Of a stretch of 64,000 bases of DNA, positions 25,924 through 35,306 are shown piece after piece; positions within the stretch are counted from its first letter, which is position 1, and every line of letters starts with the position of its first letter. Origin of the DNA: DATBHW01 sp046704085 (GTDB lineage: Bacteria; Chloroflexota; Ktedonobacteria; Ktedonobacterales; DATBGS01). The stretch covers positions 4,028 through 68,027 of the forward strand of contig JBJKSJ010000038.1 of the NCBI GenBank assembly GCA_046704085.1, given 5' to 3'. Position numbers and translations under genes: made by a program. The notes under the pieces were generated by a model. That model was not told the DNA's origin and ran no database searches. It saw only the letters and a program-made list of their open reading frames with translations.

Positions 25924-28605
25924 TTACTGGTCAGGAGCGTTCTTGAGGGTAAACCAGAAGGTGGACCCTGCTCCAGGAAGACTCTCGACGCCCACCTGGC
26001 CGCCCTGGCGCTCCATCATCGTCTTGCTGATATACAACCCCAGCCCCAGGCCAATGCCTGACCCGCTCTGCACCTCGATGCCTGGCACCCGATGGAAGAG
26101 GTTCCATAGCTGTGCTTGTTCCTCCGGCGGAATCCCTGGTCCCTGGTCGCGCACCCACACGCGCACCTGGCGGCCCTCGACCGCCAGACCTACTTCCACC
26201 GGCTGAGGGGACGGCGAGTATTTGAGCGCATTGGTCAGGTAATTGGTGAGGACTTGCCCCGTGCGATCCGCATCTGCCAGCACGCGAACCGAAACACCCG
26301 CAGGCAGCGCGAGCTTGATCGTGCGGTCGGGGTGTGCCAGCCGCTCCTCCTCCACCACCTCGGCAACCAACGCTCCCAGGTCACACGCTGTTACCTGCAC
26401 CTCCAACCTGCCACTGCGTATGCGCGAAAGGTCGATAAGGTCATCCAGCAGCCGGGTTAAACGAACAATCTGTTTCTCGATCCGCCGCAAACTCTGCTGC
26501 TGGGAGGACCAGACCGCCGTACGGTCCTCAGGGGAGAGCGTCCTGGCAGCGAGCGCTTCACCCCGCTTGAGCAAGAGTTGCACGCCTCCCTTGATGGAGG
26601 TGACAGGCGTGCGCAGTTCATGACTGACAATCCCCAGGAAGGCATCCATCTGGCGCGTAGTTTCGCTCATCGCCAGGACTTTCGCCCGCGCTTCCTCCCG
26701 CTCACCCAGCAGCCGCTCGCGCTCCAGGATCAGCCCGGACAGGCGGCCCATGCCTTGCGCCAATGCCAGGTCAGCCTGTGTATACGTGTGCCCATGCTCT
26801 TCCTGGTTGAGCGACATCACCCCGATCAGGGTCTCTGCCAGGCGAAGCGGGACCACCAACGCCAGCCGGAGACTCGCGAGCGGTCGCCGTTCTCGGTAGG
26901 GGGGCTGCTCCAGGTCGAGAACCTGCACCTCCCCGGCATGCAGACGGGCTAAGAATTGAGGGTCGGTATAGCGGTCAGCAAAGCGGGTGCCGTCTACATG
27001 TTCACGCACCCGCTCCTCCTGCTCCGGTGTGAAGCCCACACTCGCCACCAGATGGGCGGTATCGGTGGCGCTCTCACGAGAGACGAGGGTGGCATTGGCG
27101 CAGTCCAGCACCTGGCAGGTAAGGGAAAGCACCCGCTGGGCCAGGGAAGCGGTGGTAAAATCGGACGGCGCCTCTGCTGGCAGAGGCTCTGGAATGACCA
27201 GGGTCTCTGCCATCGTCAGTAAAGCCTCCAGGGACGCATACGTGCGCTGCTCCAGGCGCCACCGCTCGGTAACATCATGGGCTACCAGGACGGCGCCCGT
27301 GATAGCTCCTGCTTGATCGAGCAAGGGCGTGCCACTCATGCTAGTGACCAGGGTGCGCCCATCGGCAGTCAGGTAGAGCAAATCCATCGCCTGGGCGCCT
27401 GTGAGAACCTCCCCACGCAGCACCCGCTGGGCAGGCAGGCGCTCGAACGGCACCACCTGATGATTCAGGTCGCGGGGCAGCAGGTACGAAAAACGCTCTT
27501 CCATGGAACGTCCCTGCCAGTTCGACTCCTCCGGCCCCAGAATTTCACGAGCGAAGGCATTGACACGTCTGATGCTCCCCTGGGCATCGAACACAAACAC
27601 CCCATCGGCCATCGACTCGAAGATCGCTTCATATTCCTGGGCACGCTCGGCCACCTCGCGCTCTAGCCTCCGCAGTTCCGAGATGTCCTGCGCATTGACG
27701 ACCCCGCCGATGATGGCCCCAGAGGCATCTCGCATGGGGACAGTTGCATGCAGGATCGTTTTCCGCTGCCCAGCACAGGTCTCGATCTCCACCTCCTCAC
27801 TCAGCGACTCCTCCCCCCTGGTCAACGCTCGGCCCAGACCCCAGTCCTCGGCGGTCAGTGGTTGGCCGGTCCTGGCTGACCATCCTTTCCACTGGTCATA
27901 CGGCGCCAGTTCCTCAGCCAGCGGCAGCGACTCGCCCCAGAGCCTTCTGAACGCCAGGTTCACTTCCACCAGTCGCCCCCGCTCGTCGGTGATCGCCACC
28001 GCAGACGGCAGGGTCTCCCCCACCCTGCGCAGGCGCTGATAGGCGGAGGCGCTACTGGCCTCTGCCTCGGCCAGCAGCCGATGCTTCACCGCGAGTTGCC
28101 GACGTTCTTGCTCGGTCCGACTGACGAGCAGGCTGATACACCCGCCCACCACCAGATACAGCGCGAGGCCAAGGGCATCGAAGGAGGTCGCGCGCGACCA
28201 GGAGAACGCGGGAGGCAAGGGAAGAGAGAAGAAGATGAGCGCTCCCACCAGCGTGGCGCAGAGGCTGGGGCCTGCCCCCCACCCCAGAGCCAGCATCAGT
28301 ATCCCCAGGTACGCCAGGGCATGAACCAGGGCAAACTGGGGCGCCAGGGGGACAAAAGCCAGCGTCACCCCGGCGGCCACCAGTTCGATAAGTACTGCTC
28401 CTAGATAGCCGAGGAGGGGATGGCGCAGGGGGTCTGGGAGCCAGGAGGGCGCAAAGGAGTGCTGCTGAAGCCACCCTAACCAGCTCAGCCGCGTGTTCCT
28501 CGCGCGCTGCTCTGGCAGGGGCGCCTGGCTCTGTGACGCTCCTGGCGGGGGAGGCTGGAAATGAGCCGCATCAGGGTTGGGTGGAGGAAAAGAGGGTGTG
28601 TTCAT
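25924..28605 (-). CDS. Membrane-bound PAS-PAS-GAF hybrid-free sensor histidine kinase (orphan)
   Basis: An 893-residue kinase. A proline-rich cytosolic start (1-60) leads to four membrane helices (about 65-165, KdpD/DUF4118-like), two PAS domains (about 195-320 and 335-450), a GAF domain (about 465-635), HisKA with His662 in SHELRTP, and an HATPase with NYLTNALKYS, DQGPGIP and GIGLGLGLYIS. The start at ATG 28605 follows AAGGA. It has no receiver domain and no neighbouring response regulator, so its partner is encoded elsewhere. Its second half closely resembles the kinase at 37775-40150, including the atypical ERQGGQVGVES segment, so the two are paralogues. Confidence 0.9.
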   Translation of the reverse strand: MNTPSFPPPNPDAAHFQPPPPGASQSQAPLPEQRARNTRLSWLGWLQQHSFAPSWLPDPLRHPLLGYLGAVLIELVAAGVTLAFVPLAPQFALVHALAYLGILMLALGWGAGPSLCATLVGALIFFSLPLPPAFSWSRATSFDALGLALYLVVGGCISLLVSRTEQERRQLAVKHRLLAEAEASSASAYQRLRRVGETLPSAVAITDERGRLVEVNLAFRRLWGESLPLAEELAPYDQWKGWSARTGQPLTAEDWGLGRALTRGEESLSEEVEIETCAGQRKTILHATVPMRDASGAIIGGVVNAQDISELRRLEREVAERAQEYEAIFESMADGVFVFDAQGSIRRVNAFAREILGPEESNWQGRSMEERFSYLLPRDLNHQVVPFERLPAQRVLRGEVLTGAQAMDLLYLTADGRTLVTSMSGTPLLDQAGAITGAVLVAHDVTERWRLEQRTYASLEALLTMAETLVIPEPLPAEAPSDFTTASLAQRVLSLTCQVLDCANATLVSRESATDTAHLVASVGFTPEQEERVREHVDGTRFADRYTDPQFLARLHAGEVQVLDLEQPPYRERRPLASLRLALVVPLRLAETLIGVMSLNQEEHGHTYTQADLALAQGMGRLSGLILERERLLGEREEARAKVLAMSETTRQMDAFLGIVSHELRTPVTSIKGGVQLLLKRGEALAARTLSPEDRTAVWSSQQQSLRRIEKQIVRLTRLLDDLIDLSRIRSGRLEVQVTACDLGALVAEVVEEERLAHPDRTIKLALPAGVSVRVLADADRTGQVLTNYLTNALKYSPSPQPVEVGLAVEGRQVRVWVRDQGPGIPPEEQAQLWNLFHRVPGIEVQSGSGIGLGLGLYISKTMMERQGGQVGVESLPGAGSTFWFTLKNAPDQ

Positions 28606-28815
28606 AGGATGTTCCTTGTGACCCCCTGGCAACAATATGGCGTTCCCTGAGCCATTTTCCCACTCCTGGAGGGATGTTGGCAAGCTAGCTGCCGTCTCCA
28701 GAGCATCGTGGAGTTCATGCAGCCCTGCGCCGCACTGCCAAACACGCACTTAGAACGCCGCAAATGTAGCGATAGGTTCCGCTATCTGTCAATCCGGCCA
28801 GGGCGTTACAGGCTC

Positions 28816-28844
28816 TTGCGACCAGTCATAGCGTTCGGTACAAT
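28816..28844 (+). promoter_or_regulatory. Promoter for the tandem SDR genes
   Basis: TTGCGA (28816-28821), 17 bp, TACAAT (28839-28844). The first SDR starts 33 bp downstream. Confidence 0.65.
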
Positions 28845-28876
28845 GACGTTGACAACATCAAGAAGGAGTTTGAGGC

Positions 28877-29668
28877 ATGGGCAAATTAGACGGCAAAGTC
28901 GCCCTTATTACCGGCGCAGGTTCGGGCTTTGGCCGCGCCACGACGCTGCTCTTCACCCTCGAAGGGGCATCCGTGCTGGTCGTGGACCGCGATGAAGATA
29001 GCGCGCACAACACGGTCGCTGAGGTCGAAAAGACGCATCCGGGCAAAGCTTCGGCCTTCATCGCTGATGTAACGAAGAGCGCCGATGTGGCCGCGATGGT
29101 GCAAACCGCCGTCGAGCGTTATGGCAAGCTTGACATCCTCTACAACAACGCGGGCATCGGCGGCTCGCTCTCGCCAGCCACGATGATGGAAGAAGAAATC
29201 TGGGACGCCGTGCTGGCAACCAATCTCAAAAGCGTCTTTCTCGGCGCGAAATATGCCTTCCCCGAACTGGAGAAGAACGGCGGCGGGGTCATCCTCAATA
29301 CTGCCTCGGTCGCTGGCGTCGTGGCTTCGCCGGGCTTTGCCGCCTACGGCTCGTCGAAAGCAGGCGTCATCCACCTGACCAAGATTCTCTCCCTGGAGGG
29401 CGCGGCGCTCAACATCCGCGTCAACGCTATTTGCCCCGGCTGGGCCTGGACGCCGCTCGTCGCGCGCGGGGTTGCCGCAGCCTTCCCCGGCGCGGAGGAG
29501 CAGGTCAAGCAGGTGCTGGCAAAAACAGCCCCCATGAACCGGCTGATCGAGCCGGAGGAGGTGGCAAAGCTGGCGCTCTATCTGGCATCCGACGATGCCA
29601 AGTCCATCACCGGCACGGCCCAGATCATCGATGCTGGCATTAGCGCGGGGCGCTCGGAAGCCATGTAA
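28877..29668 (+). CDS. Short-chain dehydrogenase/reductase, first tandem copy
   Basis: A 263-residue classical SDR. ITGAGSGFGRATT is the TGxxxGxG cofactor loop, the acidic VVDRDE after strand 2 favours NAD(H), NNAGIGG and NTAS carry structural and catalytic residues, and YGSSKAG gives the Tyr/Lys pair. FGR at the loop and a GWAWTPLVARGV C-terminal specificity loop fit the glucose/3-oxoacyl/cyclohexanol dehydrogenase-like groups; the substrate is unknown. AAGGAG precedes the start. The next gene, 38 bp on, is a close paralogue. Confidence 0.92.
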   Translation: MGKLDGKVALITGAGSGFGRATTLLFTLEGASVLVVDRDEDSAHNTVAEVEKTHPGKASAFIADVTKSADVAAMVQTAVERYGKLDILYNNAGIGGSLSPATMMEEEIWDAVLATNLKSVFLGAKYAFPELEKNGGGVILNTASVAGVVASPGFAAYGSSKAGVIHLTKILSLEGAALNIRVNAICPGWAWTPLVARGVAAAFPGAEEQVKQVLAKTAPMNRLIEPEEVAKLALYLASDDAKSITGTAQIIDAGISAGRSEAM

Positions 29669-29706
29669 CCTTCGTCGTCCACACCATCATCAGAGGAGTG
29701 CTATCA

Positions 29707-30492
29707 ATGGGCAAGCTTGACGGCAAAGTCGCCATTATTACCGGCGCGGGGTCTGGCTTTGGCCGCGCCACCACGCTGCTCTTTACCCTCGAAGGGGCGT
29801 CCGTGCTGGTCGTGGACCGCGACGAGGCAGGCGCAAAGACCACCATTGCCGCCGTGGAACAAACACATCCGGGCAAAGCCTCAGCATTCGTCGCCGATGT
29901 GACCAAAAGCGCCGATGTGGCCGCGATGGTGCAAACCGCCGTAGAACGCTACGGCAAGCTGGATATTCTCTTCAACAACGCGGGCATCGGCGGGCAGGTC
30001 ACGGCCATAGAAAAGATGGACGAAGAGAACTGGGATGCCGTGCTGGCGGTCAATCTCAAAAGCGTCTTTCTCGGCGCGAAATACGCCTTTCCTGAACTGA
30101 GGAAAAATGGTGGCGGCGTCATCCTGAATACTGCTTCGGTTTCGGCTATCGTCGCTTCGCCCGGCTACGCCGCCTACACCGCCTCCAAGGCCGGAGTCGT
30201 GCAACTGACGAAGCTGATCGCCCTGGAGGGCGCGCCCCATCACATCCGCTCGAACGCCATTTGCCCATCGTTTTCCTGGACGCCGCTGGTGGAACGGGGC
30301 GTCTCTGCGCGCTTCCCTGGCGCGGAGGAGCGCGTGAAGCAGGCGCTGGCTCAGGCGTCTCCACTGAACGATCTGGTGACTCCTGATGAAATCGCCGCAC
30401 TGGCGCTCTTTCTGGTTTCGGACGAGGCGCGCTTCATCACCGGCACAGCCCAGATTATCGATGGCGGCCTGAGCGCGGGCACAACAAGATAG
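29707..30492 (+). CDS. Short-chain dehydrogenase/reductase, second tandem copy
   Basis: A 261-residue SDR with the same cofactor loop (ITGAGSGFGR), NAD-type VVDRDE, NTAS and YTASKAG motifs. Its first 130 residues are almost identical to the preceding gene, also at the DNA level, whereas the substrate-loop region (PSFSWTPLVERGV) and C-terminus differ. This points to tandem duplication with divergence or gene conversion of the 5' half. The start at ATG 29707 has GAGGAG nine bases upstream; a GTG three codons earlier overlaps that site and was rejected. The glycosyltransferase gene follows after 28 bp. Confidence 0.92.
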   Translation: MGKLDGKVAIITGAGSGFGRATTLLFTLEGASVLVVDRDEAGAKTTIAAVEQTHPGKASAFVADVTKSADVAAMVQTAVERYGKLDILFNNAGIGGQVTAIEKMDEENWDAVLAVNLKSVFLGAKYAFPELRKNGGGVILNTASVSAIVASPGYAAYTASKAGVVQLTKLIALEGAPHHIRSNAICPSFSWTPLVERGVSARFPGAEERVKQALAQASPLNDLVTPDEIAALALFLVSDEARFITGTAQIIDGGLSAGTTR

Positions 30493-30520
30493 CGCGCATA
30501 TCAGCAAAGGACGGCGCCCT

Positions 30521-31894
30521 GTGGCTTTGCATCCCCGGCTCCAGCGGCTGCTCTGGGTGGGGCTGCTCCTGGCAGCCGGGGTCGTGATCACCGCGCAAGG
30601 CGCCCGGCTGCTGGCTGCCATTCAGGCAGGCGCCAGCACGACCAGCGATTTTTGCCAGGACTACCAGAGCGCCGGATACTGGCTGCATGACTCACGCATC
30701 TACGCGCCGGTCTCCTGCTGGAGCCGCTTTTCCAGCACGGCCCAGCCGCTCGAATACAACACACATCCTCCGCCATCGCTGCTCCTCTTCGCGCCCTTTG
30801 CCTTGCTCTCCTACAGTGCGGCGGCCTGGCTCTGGGGGCTTCTCAACCTCTCCTGTCTGATCCTCAGCCTGATTCTGATCTGCCCGGAATTGGGCCTCTG
30901 GAAACTACAACGCTTTCTGCCTATCCTCGCGCTCTTCCTGCTCTGGGAGCCAACCCTGGACAGCACGCGCTCTGGCAATGTGGGCGCAGGCGTCTCATGT
31001 CTGCTCATCGCGCTCGTCTGGCGGGCGCTGCGCCGGAGGCAGCAGGCCCAGGCCGGGATACTGAGCGGCACTGCGCTGCTGCTCAAGCCGCTGCCATTGC
31101 TGTTACTGCCCTATTTCCTGCTGCGGCGGCAGTGGCGCGCTGCCGTCAGCATGGCGGTCACGCTGGCGCTGGGCGTCTTGATCTCGTTAGCGCTCATGGG
31201 TCCGCAGCCCTGGACCGATTACCTGGGGCCGGTGCGCGCCAACGAGAGTCCCGGCGTGCCGGTGCCGGGAAACCTCTCGCTCGTCGGTCTGGTGGCGCGC
31301 TGGGGCGCTGGGTATCACGAGTTCCTGCACCCTGGCGCCATCCGCGCCTTCATCGATCTCCCACCGCTCCTGCCGCACATCTCATTAGATACCGCGCTGC
31401 TGCTGGGCACTCTGCTGGCGGCAGCCGTCGCGTTGGCGCTCGGCCCTAGGCTCTGGCGCCGCAAGGCCAGCGATAGCGGGGCGCACGCGCAGCCCAGAAG
31501 TTGGGATGAGCGCGACGATGCCAGCTTTGCTTTCGTCCTCATCCTCTCATTCCTCGTCTTCCCACTGGCCTGGCAGTGGAATCTAGTTCTGCTTGCCATG
31601 CCTCTCCTCTGGCTGGCCGTGCAGGTCATGCGGCCTGGCAATCACAGAGCGAGATGGCTCTATGGGGCCGCGCTCGTCTTGCTGGCCCTCCCGTTCGGCT
31701 GGAGCATCCCCGCCTTCCAGCTTGAGGCGCAGACGGCGCTGCCCTGGCCGCTGCGCCTGGCGGCTGCCCTCTTTACGGCGTTGCCCACTCTTGCATTGGT
31801 CTTGTTACTTGCTACGCTCTGGCCCTGGATAAAGAGAACAACCCAGACACCAGCTATCGAGCCAGCGCCTGTGCAAGTCCCTCATCCATTCTAG
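30521..31894 (+). CDS. GT87-like polytopic mannosyl/arabinosyl-type glycosyltransferase
   Basis: A 457-residue membrane protein with about ten helices, starting at GTG 30521. The first periplasmic loop has DFCQDYQSAGYWL, matching the conserved acidic DxY region of GT87 (DUF2029) polyprenol-sugar-dependent glycosyltransferases, followed by YNTHPPPSLLLFAPFALL, also typical. Such enzymes transfer a sugar from a lipid carrier to a cell-envelope acceptor. It begins 28 bp after the second SDR and is probably in that transcript. The stop codon overlaps the -35 box of the next promoter. The acceptor is unknown. Confidence 0.78.
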   Translation: MALHPRLQRLLWVGLLLAAGVVITAQGARLLAAIQAGASTTSDFCQDYQSAGYWLHDSRIYAPVSCWSRFSSTAQPLEYNTHPPPSLLLFAPFALLSYSAAAWLWGLLNLSCLILSLILICPELGLWKLQRFLPILALFLLWEPTLDSTRSGNVGAGVSCLLIALVWRALRRRQQAQAGILSGTALLLKPLPLLLLPYFLLRRQWRAAVSMAVTLALGVLISLALMGPQPWTDYLGPVRANESPGVPVPGNLSLVGLVARWGAGYHEFLHPGAIRAFIDLPPLLPHISLDTALLLGTLLAAAVALALGPRLWRRKASDSGAHAQPRSWDERDDASFAFVLILSFLVFPLAWQWNLVLLAMPLLWLAVQVMRPGNHRARWLYGAALVLLALPFGWSIPAFQLEAQTALPWPLRLAAALFTALPTLALVLLLATLWPWIKRTTQTPAIEPAPVQVPHPF

Positions 31895-31920
31895 ACAGAC
31901 ATGGTAAGGGGTGCTATAGT
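31892..31920 (+). promoter_or_regulatory. Promoter overlapping the glycosyltransferase stop
   Basis: TAGACA (31892-31897), 17 bp, TATAGT (31915-31920): 10 of 12 consensus positions. The -35 box begins with the stop codon TAG of the upstream gene. A 16-codon ORF starts 54 bp downstream of the -10. Confidence 0.7.
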
Positions 31921-31973
31921 GTGAGACAGCTTGTGGCAAACAAGCACATTTTAGCAAAGGGAGGTTTATTCAC

Positions 31974-32024
31974 ATGCAAGGGAAGACCGCCTCGGCCTGG
32001 GTCATCATCGAGACCACTCCATAG
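31974..32024 (+). CDS. Possible 16-residue leader peptide or microprotein
   Basis: ATG 31974 is preceded by AAAGGGAGG with an eight-base spacer, a better ribosome site than that of many long genes here. It encodes MQGKTASAWVIIETTP and stops at TAG 32022-32024. It lies in the leader of the DUF1003-like gene, downstream of a good promoter. The next 119 nt to that gene contain no other frame. It could be a translated leader, a microprotein or a chance ORF. It has no run of one amino acid, so classic attenuation is not indicated. Confidence 0.4.
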   Translation: MQGKTASAWVIIETTP

Positions 32025-32143
32025 ACACAACCACCAGTCCATCCACGCCAGCATACGGGCGCCCTGTTTGGAATAGGGAAACGAACCCCACGAAATTGAG
32101 CGAGGTTGTTCAGCAGACGATTTGAGAAATGGAGTCGATCAAG

Positions 32144-32626
32144 ATGAGCCAGAACGAATCCGCGCTTCCTTCCAAGGAAGCACACGAGAAAGCCCTGGAA
32201 TTGGCCCGCCGCGTCCCCCACCTCCACATCCCCCGCCATGTCAGGAAGGAGCAGATCCAAGCCCAGGTTCACGGCTCCGGCCCGCTGGGGCGCATGAACG
32301 CCTGGGTAGCGGTGCGGATCACCAGGATCGTTGGCACCATGTACTGTGCCTACGTGTTTACCATCATTGCCTTTGTCGCCCTGCCTTCAGCCATCCAGCA
32401 GGGATCCCCGACCGTCCTGGTCAACTGGTTGTCCTCGAACTTCTTGCAGTTGGTGTTGCTGCCCATCATCATTGTCGGACAGAACGTGATCTCAGCAGCG
32501 CAGGACGCGCGAGCAGAGGCCGACCACGAAACCCTGACGGCACTAAACCAGATGAACATCCAGCAGCTAGAGATCCTCAAAGGCCAGGCGGAGATTCTCG
32601 AACTCCTCAGGGGCAAGAAGGACTGA
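32144..32626 (+). CDS. DUF1003-like small membrane protein
   Basis: A 160-residue protein. A basic, charged N-terminal half (PRHVRKEQIQAQ) leads to RMNAWVAVRITRIVGTMYCAYVFTIIAFVAL and a second helix LQLVLLPIIIVGQNVISAAQDARAEADHETLTALNQM, the two-helix plus D-x-R-A-x-x-D-H-E-x pattern of DUF1003. Such proteins are small inner-membrane proteins of unknown role. A C-terminal coiled coil (LEILKGQAEILELLRGKK) ends it. The start at ATG 32144 has GGAG nine bases upstream; ATG 32129 is an alternative with a poor site. It appears to be transcribed from the promoter at 31892. Confidence 0.8.
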   Translation: MSQNESALPSKEAHEKALELARRVPHLHIPRHVRKEQIQAQVHGSGPLGRMNAWVAVRITRIVGTMYCAYVFTIIAFVALPSAIQQGSPTVLVNWLSSNFLQLVLLPIIIVGQNVISAAQDARAEADHETLTALNQMNIQQLEILKGQAEILELLRGKKD

Positions 32627-32754
32627 GCCGGCACGTTCACGGTCTGGCGCGGCAACCCCACAGGCTGACCCAGGCCCAAATCAGCCAGAAGGTCGGCAGT
32701 GATTGAAACACAATGGTCATTCATAGTACGCCACAACAATGCGACCCGTTTGCA

Positions 32755-32790
32755 AGAGATCGCTTACCGACTTGATTGTAAGCGATCTCT
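32755..32790. terminator. Hairpin between the DUF1003-like gene and cydB
   Basis: AGAGATCGCTTAC (32755-32767) pairs perfectly with GTAAGCGATCTCT (32778-32790) around 10 nt. It is placed between convergent transcripts and can act in both directions; TCT-rich DNA follows on the plus strand. Confidence 0.75.
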
Positions 32791-32815
32791 TCTGGTTGTA
32801 GGGGAAGAACGCCAA

Positions 32816-33895
32816 CTAGCGACGCGCGTTCTCCTGCAAGGGCGGCGCTTCGATTGTTGGCTTGCTCGCGCTTTGCTGCGCTTTGCGGCCCGGCTTCAGA
32901 AACAATCCGTAGAGCAGCAGCAGACTCGGAATCAGGAGGATCGATCCGCCTATCACCGTCACGGTCAGGGCCGTGAACATCGCCGGATCGGTGGCCGTGT
33001 TGCTCAGCGTCAGCGCCGGATAGAGCAGGTAGGGCAGATGCGATAGCCCATAAGCATAGAAGACCAGCCCATACCCTGCGACGTTCAGCAGCAGCGCCAG
33101 ACCATAGCGCCCGGCCCGATCAGGGCGTGGGCGACGCAGCAGCAAGAGCCACGCGCCAGCCAGGCAGAGCGCCGCCAGCAACAGCCAGGGCCAGTAGCCC
33201 TCCAGCGCCGTCAGGTGCCAATGCGCGTAGAAGCGCAGCGCCACCGCCAGCAGCACGCCCCCCAGCAGCATCAGCGGGGCAAATCCACGCGCCAGCCGGT
33301 GAAAATAACGAAATGCTCGCTCCTCGCCTACACGCGCCGCATACCAACTGAGGAAGAGGCTCGCCAGAGAACAGAGGATCGTGAGCGCCACCAGCGCCAG
33401 CGCCACGCTCAGCGGATTGAACAACACCGCTGCTACGCTGACCCGCGCCAGGCCGCTGCCAGAAACGAACTGCGCGTTATCCCAGACCGCCAGGAATGGA
33501 ACGAGAAAGAGCGGAATCAGGAAGCTGCTGATGCCAAAGATTGGCGCGAAGAGCCGCTGATCTTTCCCTACAAGATGGTGAAAAGCAAAGAACGCGCCGC
33601 GCAGCAGAATCAACATCAGCGCGATGCCCACCGGCACGAACAAGAGCGTGCCAAACGTTGCTGCCGCGCGCGGAAAGTAGCCAACCAGCCCAACGACAAA
33701 GAAGACCAGGAAGACATTCGTCGTCTCCCAGACGGGCGAGAGATAGCGCAGAATCACGCGCTGGACGGCGGAGTTTCTGTCAGTGAGGTCGGCCCACCAG
33801 TAGAGAAATCCCGCGCCAAAGTCAATCGCCGCCAGCACGCCATAAAGAAAGAGAAACGTCCAGAGCGCCACGAAGGCAATCGTCAGGTTATCCAT
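32816..33895 (-). CDS. cydB: Cytochrome bd ubiquinol oxidase subunit II
   Basis: A 359-residue integral membrane protein with nine or so helices. It opens with LTIAFVALWTFLFLYGVLAAIDFGAGFLYWW, the CydB N-terminal signature (GxDxGxG-like), and has LSPVWETTNVFLVFFVVGLVGYFP near residue 50, which binds at the subunit interface. Together with CydA it forms the bd-type terminal oxidase, reducing oxygen to water with quinol and no proton pumping. The start overlaps cydA's stop by eight bases. It lies within a minus-strand operon; a hairpin 26 bp after the stop ends it. Confidence 0.92.
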   Translation of the reverse strand: MDNLTIAFVALWTFLFLYGVLAAIDFGAGFLYWWADLTDRNSAVQRVILRYLSPVWETTNVFLVFFVVGLVGYFPRAAATFGTLLFVPVGIALMLILLRGAFFAFHHLVGKDQRLFAPIFGISSFLIPLFLVPFLAVWDNAQFVSGSGLARVSVAAVLFNPLSVALALVALTILCSLASLFLSWYAARVGEERAFRYFHRLARGFAPLMLLGGVLLAVALRFYAHWHLTALEGYWPWLLLAALCLAGAWLLLLRRPRPDRAGRYGLALLLNVAGYGLVFYAYGLSHLPYLLYPALTLSNTATDPAMFTALTVTVIGGSILLIPSLLLLYGLFLKPGRKAQQSASKPTIEAPPLQENARR

Positions 33896-35306
33896 GAATC
33901 ACAACCTCCTGCTGCTGTGCGCGGTCCTCGCGGCGCTCAAGCTCGTCATCCTGCCCCGGCGCAGAGCCATCGTCGCTGCGCGGGCCACGCCCGTTGTTCA
34001 GGGCCAGCATCGGCAGCGGATGCGCGCGGAAATACTTGAGCAGAATATAGATGGTGGAGACAGCAGCCAGCATAAAGAAGCTCAGCAGGCCATAGAAGAG
34101 CAAGCCCACATAGGGCGAACTGGTCAGCGCCTGCTGCACCGTCATAATGTGATAGAGAATCCAGGGCTGGCGGCCCAGTTCCGTGACCATCCAGCCAAGC
34201 TCCATCGCCAGGAACGACAGCACACTTCCGCCCAGCACGCCCAGCAAGAGGAGCCTGTGGGTCATCAGACGGCGGCGGAAAACCAGCGCCAGCACGAAGA
34301 GCAGCCCGATGCCAAAGAGATAGAAGCCAATGCCCACCATCGCGTCAAAGGCATAGTGGATCGCCAGCGACGGCCAGGTGGCCTGCGGGAAGGCATTCAG
34401 CCCCTGGATTGGATGATTGATGTCGCCATAGGCCAGCCAACTCAGCAGGTCAGGAATCTGGATCGCGCCGATCACCTGATGCGTCGTGGGGTTCACAATG
34501 CCGCCAATCGTTAGCGGCGCGCGCGTCTGCGTGTCAAAGAGCGCCTCGGCGGCAGCCAGCTTTTCTGGCTGATAGCGCGCAATATCTTTGGCCGACATAT
34601 CGCCGGTAAAGATCGTCAGCGTAGCGACCAGCAAAGCGCCGCTCATCCCAATCGCCAGCGCCTTCTTGAAATACGCCAGGCTGCGACCGCGCAAGAGGTT
34701 CCAGGCCGCCATGCCCGCCAGCAGAAAGGCTACAACGAGATAGGCCGTCGTTAGCACATGCAGCATCTCGCTTGCGGCCATCGGGTTGAGCATCGCGGCC
34801 AACGGCTGCACATTCTGCACCTGCCCCTGATTGAGTTGGAAGCCCACCGGGCTATTCATAAAGGCATTCACCGTTGTGATCAGCAGTCCCGACGCCGCCG
34901 AAGCGACAATAATGGGCAGCGAGCAGAGCCAGTGCAACCAGCGATTGGAGAAGCGATCCCAGGCGTAGACGTATATCCCCAGGAAGATCGCCTCGACAAA
35001 GAACGCGAAGCCCTCAATCACAAAGGGCAGCGCGATCACCTTTCCGGCAATCTGCATGAAGTTCGGCCAGAGCAGCGTCAGTTCAAATGCCACCGCTGTG
35101 CCCGTCACCGACCCCACCGCAAAGAGGATCACCAGCGCCGTCGTCCAGCGGCGCGCCATCAATTGGAAATCGCGGTCTTTGCGCACAATGCCTGCCAGTT
35201 CAGCAATCGAAATAAACAGCGGCAAGCCCACCCCAATCACCGCAAAAATGATGTGGATCGCCAGCGTTGAACCCGTCAACGCCCGCGCATAGATGTCATT
35301 CGTCAT
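33888..35306 (-). CDS. cydA: Cytochrome bd ubiquinol oxidase subunit I
   Basis: A 472-residue, about nine-helix subunit. His18 (LAIHIIFAVIG) and His183 (SEMLHVLTTAYL) are positioned as the haem b595 and b558 ligands, GDMSAKDIARYQPEKLAAAEAL is the start of the quinol (Q) loop with its Lys and Glu, and ELGWMVTELGRQPW is the CydA signature. The Q loop is the short form seen in Gram-positive and cyanide-insensitive oxidases. The start at ATG 35306 follows AGGGGGCATG. The NarX/NarL-type pair on the same strand upstream ends in its own terminator, so cydAB probably has a separate promoter in the 290-bp gap, which I could not pin down. Confidence 0.93.
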   Translation of the reverse strand: MTNDIYARALTGSTLAIHIIFAVIGVGLPLFISIAELAGIVRKDRDFQLMARRWTTALVILFAVGSVTGTAVAFELTLLWPNFMQIAGKVIALPFVIEGFAFFVEAIFLGIYVYAWDRFSNRWLHWLCSLPIIVASAASGLLITTVNAFMNSPVGFQLNQGQVQNVQPLAAMLNPMAASEMLHVLTTAYLVVAFLLAGMAAWNLLRGRSLAYFKKALAIGMSGALLVATLTIFTGDMSAKDIARYQPEKLAAAEALFDTQTRAPLTIGGIVNPTTHQVIGAIQIPDLLSWLAYGDINHPIQGLNAFPQATWPSLAIHYAFDAMVGIGFYLFGIGLLFVLALVFRRRLMTHRLLLLGVLGGSVLSFLAMELGWMVTELGRQPWILYHIMTVQQALTSSPYVGLLFYGLLSFFMLAAVSTIYILLKYFRAHPLPMLALNNGRGPRSDDGSAPGQDDELERREDRAQQQEVVIHG

